Assembly: GCA_028876495.1 (NCBI GenBank)
Contig: JAGWRO010000097.1
Location: forward strand, 29,757 to 93,756
Source: Bacteroidota bacterium
GTDB taxonomy: Bacteria; Bacteroidota; Bacteroidia; Chitinophagales; Chitinophagaceae
Direction: 5' to 3'
DNA length: 64,000 bases
Below the pieces are notes generated by a model that was not told the DNA's origin, ran no database searches, and worked only from the letters and a program-made list of their open reading frames with translations. Positions within the stretch are counted from its first letter, which is position 1; each line of letters starts with the position of its first letter. This document shows positions 61,784 to 64,000 of the stretch, one piece after another. The translations under genes were made by a program, and so were the position numbers.

Positions 61784-62254
61784 TTAAAAAGTTATCAGCA
61801 CGGTGGTGTGCTTTATCTGATTAAACAATATTGTTGTTGTTTGTTTTGTCATTTTATTTCCTTTACCTGTTTTTTGTTCTATTTTAATTTCGTCTTCATT
61901 AACATCAGTAAGAACACCTTCTGACTTGGTTCCATCATTCAATAACACTTCAACCGTGCGGCCAATGTTTTTTTTGTATTGCCTTAAAAGTTGCAGCGGC
62001 CTGTCAACCCCGAAAGAAGAAACCTCCAATGAAAAATTACTATTCCCAAAAACTTCGTTTTCTTCAATAAATTTATAAAGCGCTTTATTGATAACTGTGC
62101 AATTATCAATAGTAACTCCCTTATCGCCGTCAAGCAAAACCGTGATCTTGTTTCCCGGAGCAGTTTTCACCTCTACAAGAAACAAATCTTTTGATTCCGT
62201 AATAAAATCTTTTACAAATTCCTCGATCTTTTCAAGTTCGGTAGAAGTAGTCAT
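61784..62254 (-). CDS. rimP: Ribosome maturation factor RimP
   Basis: The 156-residue protein has the RimP pattern: ELFLVEVKTAPGNKITVLLDGDKGVTIDNC and SLEVSSFGVDRPLQLLRQYKKNIGRTVEVLL. It assists maturation of the 30S subunit. It opens the conserved rimP-nusA-infB operon. A full consensus promoter lies 70-102 nt upstream, and the leader contains a 9-bp hairpin. Confidence 0.94.
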   Translation of the reverse strand: MTTSTELEKIEEFVKDFITESKDLFLVEVKTAPGNKITVLLDGDKGVTIDNCTVINKALYKFIEENEVFGNSNFSLEVSSFGVDRPLQLLRQYKKNIGRTVEVLLNDGTKSEGVLTDVNEDEIKIEQKTGKGNKMTKQTTTILFNQIKHTTVLITF

Positions 62255-62281
62255 TTTAATGTGCTCTTTTCAAAATAGAAG

Positions 62282-62303
62282 AAGGGAACGCTTCCGTTCC
62301 CTT
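62282..62303 (-). promoter_or_regulatory. Hairpin in the 5' leader of rimP-nusA-infB
   Basis: AAGGGAACG-loop-CGTTCCCTT is a perfect 9-bp stem with a 4-nt loop, between the promoter and the rimP ATG. There is no T-run, so it is not a simple terminator. It may be a regulatory or stabilising leader structure. Confidence 0.55.
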
Positions 62304-62323
62304 CCACTAATCTTTTACGAGTG

Positions 62324-62356
62324 CAAAGATACGTTAATTAGAAATTACGCTCCAAA
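62324..62356 (-). promoter_or_regulatory. Promoter of the rimP-nusA-infB operon
   Basis: On the minus strand TTTG (62356-62353), 21 nt, TATCTTTG (62331-62324), a full match to the Bacteroidota consensus, giving a leader of about 65 nt. Confidence 0.8.
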
Positions 62357-62451
62357 TTATGTTTTCTTAAAATCCATTCCTTAACAAATCTTTCAGGCAC
62401 TAATTCATGAACGGTATATAACAATTGATTTAAAACATTTATTTTTGTTTA

Positions 62452-62691
62452 ATGAAATTTTTTGAAACAGCGGCCGAGCTCTTTTTACTTTATCTGTTAT
62501 ACAAATTCATTTTTGATTTTATCATTCCTATTTACGAATCTTCAAAAAAAATCAAGAAACAGTTTGGAGACATGCAGGAGAAGATGCAGAATGACATGAA
62601 AACTTATCAAAATCAGCAAAGGCCACCCCAGCCAGAACCCGTATCAAAAAAGGAAGGCGATTATATTGATTTTGAAGAAGTAAAAAAATAA
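62452..62691 (+). CDS. DUF4834 family protein
   Basis: The 79-residue protein begins with a single membrane segment (FETAAELFLLYLLYKFIFDFIIPIYES), followed by a charged, Gln-rich tail ending DYIDFEEVKK. This is the DUF4834 pattern found in Bacteroidota; the function is unknown. It converges with the HAD gene, 3 nt apart. Confidence 0.85.
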   Translation: MKFFETAAELFLLYLLYKFIFDFIIPIYESSKKIKKQFGDMQEKMQNDMKTYQNQQRPPQPEPVSKKEGDYIDFEEVKK

Positions 62692-62694
62692 ACC

Positions 62695-63315
62695 TTACAA
62701 TCCCAGATTTTCAATTCTCTTTTCAGCCGTTAAATGTACGGTTTGCAAACCTACCAATTTGGCACCTTCGATGTTATTTATTGAATCATCGATAAACAAA
62801 GTTTTTTCCGGCACAATTTTAAGATCTTTTAAAACCCACTCGTAACAAATAGCTTCTGGTTTTCGCAATCCTATTTCAAAAGAGTAGAATGCCTTATCAA
62901 AATATTGTTCAAAAGATTTTCCCCTTTCTTTTTGATGATAGATTTCGTAAAAAGATTTGTGGTGAATATGATTGGTATTGCTTAAAAGAAAAATTTTATA
63001 GCGATCTCTTACCTGGTCTAAAAAAGTAAGACTTTCCTCCCGGAAAGAAAGCAGCATTGCATTCCATGCTTCTCTTATTTCTATTTCTGAAAGTTGAAGT
63101 CCGGTAGAACGATTTATTTCCTTATAAAAATTACCTTCTGAAATGTCGCCGGTTTCCAGCTTTTGAAAAAGCTGATCGGCATTGGCCTGCGAATACATTT
63201 CATCAAATTGAACCACGCCCAGTTTTTCAAAGGCAATACGGGTAAGGTTGTAATCAATATCTAACAGAACACCACCGAGATCAAAAATGATATTTTCAAT
63301 TTTTTGCATCTCCAA
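62695..63315 (-). CDS. HAD-family phosphatase
   Basis: A 206-residue HAD hydrolase with motif I IIFDLGGVLLDID, motif II LLSNTNHIHH, motif III Lys in GLRKPEAIC and motif IV LFIDDSINNIEGA. The cap is the small alpha-helical type. In motif I the second Asp is replaced by Gly (DLGGV), as in many members of the YihX-like group. The substrate is a small phosphorylated metabolite, not identified. Confidence 0.92.
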   Translation of the reverse strand: MEMQKIENIIFDLGGVLLDIDYNLTRIAFEKLGVVQFDEMYSQANADQLFQKLETGDISEGNFYKEINRSTGLQLSEIEIREAWNAMLLSFREESLTFLDQVRDRYKIFLLSNTNHIHHKSFYEIYHQKERGKSFEQYFDKAFYSFEIGLRKPEAICYEWVLKDLKIVPEKTLFIDDSINNIEGAKLVGLQTVHLTAEKRIENLGL

Positions 63316-63330
63316 AGAAAAATAATTCTG

Positions 63331-63357
63331 TTGACTTACTGAATTTTTCTATTTTTG
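63331..63357 (+). promoter_or_regulatory. tRNA promoter
   Basis: TTG (63331), 16 nt, TATTTTTG (63350-63357), about 30 nt before the mature tRNA. The -7 half is a full match. Confidence 0.65.
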
Positions 63358-63387
63358 CAACCCTTAAAATTACCGAAACAGGTAATC

Positions 63388-63461
63388 GGGCCTATAGCTC
63401 AGTTGGTTAGAGCACCTGACTCATAATCAGGTGGTCCCAGGTTCAAATCCTGGTGGGCCCA
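63388..63461 (+). tRNA. tRNA with CAT anticodon, probably tRNA-Ile2 (lysidine type)
   Basis: A 74-nt cloverleaf: acceptor GGGCCTA/TGGGCCC with one T-G pair, D-arm AGCTCAGTTGGTTAGAGC, anticodon stem CCTGA/TCAGG with loop CTCATAA (anticodon CAT at 63422-63424), and T-arm with GGTTCAAATCC. CCA is not encoded. The acceptor has C4-G69 and C5-G68, the pairs that the lysidine synthase TilS recognises in E. coli tRNA-Ile2 and that are absent from E. coli elongator tRNA-Met. I therefore favour Ile2. Confidence 0.9.
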
Positions 63462-63470
63462 CAGAACAGT

Positions 63471-63508
63471 AAAGGGTTTCAGACTATAAAAGTTTGAAAC
63501 CCTTTTTT
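63471..63508 (+). terminator. Terminator of the tRNA gene
   Basis: AAAGGGTTTC pairs with GAAACCCTTT, with a loop of 15 nt, followed by a T-run. It begins 10 nt after the tRNA. Confidence 0.8.
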
Positions 63509-63606
63509 ATTTCCAAACCATTTTTCCTTAACCTCTCCGTTAGCCAAAAATTCACTTTCCCCGTGAAAAAAGCGAATTAAACTGTGCTGTATGAAATTAG
63601 TGCTTG

Positions 63607-63635
63607 TAGTAAACCAACAAATAAGAAGGATTTTA
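63607..63635 (-). repeat. 30-nt dispersed 3'-end element (29 nt) supplying a stop codon
   Basis: On the minus strand TAAAATC-CTTCTT-ATTTGTTGGTTTACTA. The first TAA is the stop of the small ORF. Confidence 0.65.
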
Positions 63636-63791
63636 TTCCGGCTTCTTTTTCTTCTCCATACTTTCTCTTTGGCTTTTTGATAAAGGCATCAATATCGCAC
63701 CGGTTTTTTGAACGTGCTTGACCCCTATTGCTTCCAGTTTTGCAAATGTGTCCGACAAATTCTGCTTCGGTTTTTGATTTTTTTCTTCCAT
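63633..63791 (-). CDS. Small hypothetical protein (52 aa)
   Basis: A short ORF, MEEKNQKPKQNLSDTF onwards, reading through AIGVKHVQKTGAIL and ending in a Lys-rich SMEKKKKPE. It is very basic and predicted helical, with no family recognised. Its stop is supplied by the 30-nt element in the same orientation as at other genes, which supports a real gene. It lies about 75 nt from the end of the group II intron. Confidence 0.45.
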   Translation of the reverse strand: MEEKNQKPKQNLSDTFAKLEAIGVKHVQKTGAILMPLSKSQRESMEKKKKPE

Positions 63792-63867
63792 TGTGTTTGA
63801 ATATTTAATCAGATAGAAAGGTAACTTCTTTTTGTATTTTTCCTGCGTGTTTTTAAAACAAATCGAG

Positions 63868-64000
63868 TAGGAAGACCACCATTAATTGATGGTCTGTCCT
63901 CTCACACCACCGTACGTGCCTTCGGGCATACGGCGGTTTGTCAAAATAATTTCATCTGCTTTTCAGTTTGCCGATGGTAAAGGTCATAAAAACCTACATA
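63868..64000 (-). mobile_element. 3' end of a group II intron (continues beyond window)
   Basis: Read on the minus strand, 63937-63906 form a 32-nt domain V hairpin: ACCGCCGTA and TACGGTGGT pair, with an upper TGCC/GGCA stem, a CGAA tetraloop and a CG bulge on the 3' side. The catalytic triad appears as CGC. A domain VI-like hairpin AGACC...GGTCT (63895-63873) follows. The 3' end of the intron lies near 63862-63870; the exact splice site is not fixed. The rest, including most of the reverse transcriptase, is outside. Confidence 0.75.
63941..64000 (-). CDS. Possible C-terminal end of intron-encoded protein
   Basis: The frame entering from the right edge reads YVGFYDLYHRQTEKQMKLF and stops at TGA 63943-63941, four nt before the domain V hairpin. 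That is where the reverse transcriptase/maturase of such introns ends. Only 19 residues are visible, so the assignment rests on position. Confidence 0.4.
   Translation of the reverse strand, partial: YVGFYDLYHRQTEKQMKLF

Noticed and set aside
63388..63461. tRNA-Met (elongator) identity for the CAT anticodon tRNA
   Set aside because: C4-G69 and C5-G68 in the acceptor stem are the E. coli TilS recognition pairs, so tRNA-Ile2 is favoured. Not fully excluded, because the identity rules were established in another phylum.

Overview
The window looks like chromosome of a Bacteroidota bacterium, most likely of the Chitinophagales/Chitinophagaceae type. Evidence: AT-rich DNA with little Shine-Dalgarno signal, several promoters of the Bacteroidota form TTTG-N17-21-TAnnTTTG, the gliding ATPase gene gldA, a DUF4834 gene, TMEM220, SMUG2-like and DUF1080 families, and frequent TTG/GTG starts. 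No phage or plasmid backbone is present. The only clear mobile DNA is the 3' end of a group II intron at the right edge.

Layout. 0-2 kb: a truncated sensor kinase and a receiver-Crp fusion regulator. 2-7 kb: a flavin-binding protein, the broken 3' end of an ATP-dependent DNA ligase, DUF1697, and the ligase-associated DEXH helicase. The partner nuclease gene pdeM lies 11 kb away at 17.4 kb. 7-10 kb: amino-acid permease, DUF1080 protein and a small membrane protein. 10-17 kb: TMEM220 followed by a complete ebo cluster (eboA to eboF). 18-24 kb: S41 peptidase lipoprotein, thiL, and a PadR/PspC pair. 24-28.5 kb: phenylacetyl-CoA epoxidase operon (paaE-A-B-C-D plus an enoyl-CoA hydratase). 28.5-36.5 kb: JmjC/cupin-8 protein, dienelactone hydrolase, ABC exporter, MBL hydrolase, mutL, and a small-protein/nucleotidyltransferase pair. 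36.5-39.3 kb: atpA standing alone with its own promoter, and transaldolase. 39.8-48.4 kb: PRC-barrel protein, nicotinamidase, SMUG2-like glycosylase, a glycoside-degrading group (DUF1080, isomerase, GH20), acetate transporter, and a pnuC/NadR-like pair. 48.5-53 kb: Nfu protein and the oxidative pentose phosphate operon gnd-zwf-pgl. 53-57.5 kb: SCO protein, hydrolase, gldA and a SurA-like isomerase. 57.6-62.3 kb: the conserved rimP-nusA-infB operon. The right end holds a HAD phosphatase, a tRNA with CAT anticodon (probably Ile2), a small ORF and the group II intron.

How genes work together. pncA, pnuC and the NadR-like kinase cover NAD precursor salvage. gnd, zwf, pgl and tal cover the pentose phosphate pathway. 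The paa genes open the ring of phenylacetyl-CoA. ebo genes are linked in cyanobacteria to movement of an aromatic precursor to the periplasm; the substrate here is unknown.

The most unusual signal is a dispersed element of fixed 30-nt length, TAAAAATC-N6-ATTTGTTTGTTTACTG. I find 14 intergenic copies, 13 of them 0-90 nt downstream of a gene and in the same orientation; in two the element supplies the stop codon. Two further copies lie inside coding sequence. Other repeats have also entered genes in frame: nine heptamers inside the NadR-like kinase and a probable intergenic repeat inside the helicase. All family calls rest on reading the protein sequences without database searches.
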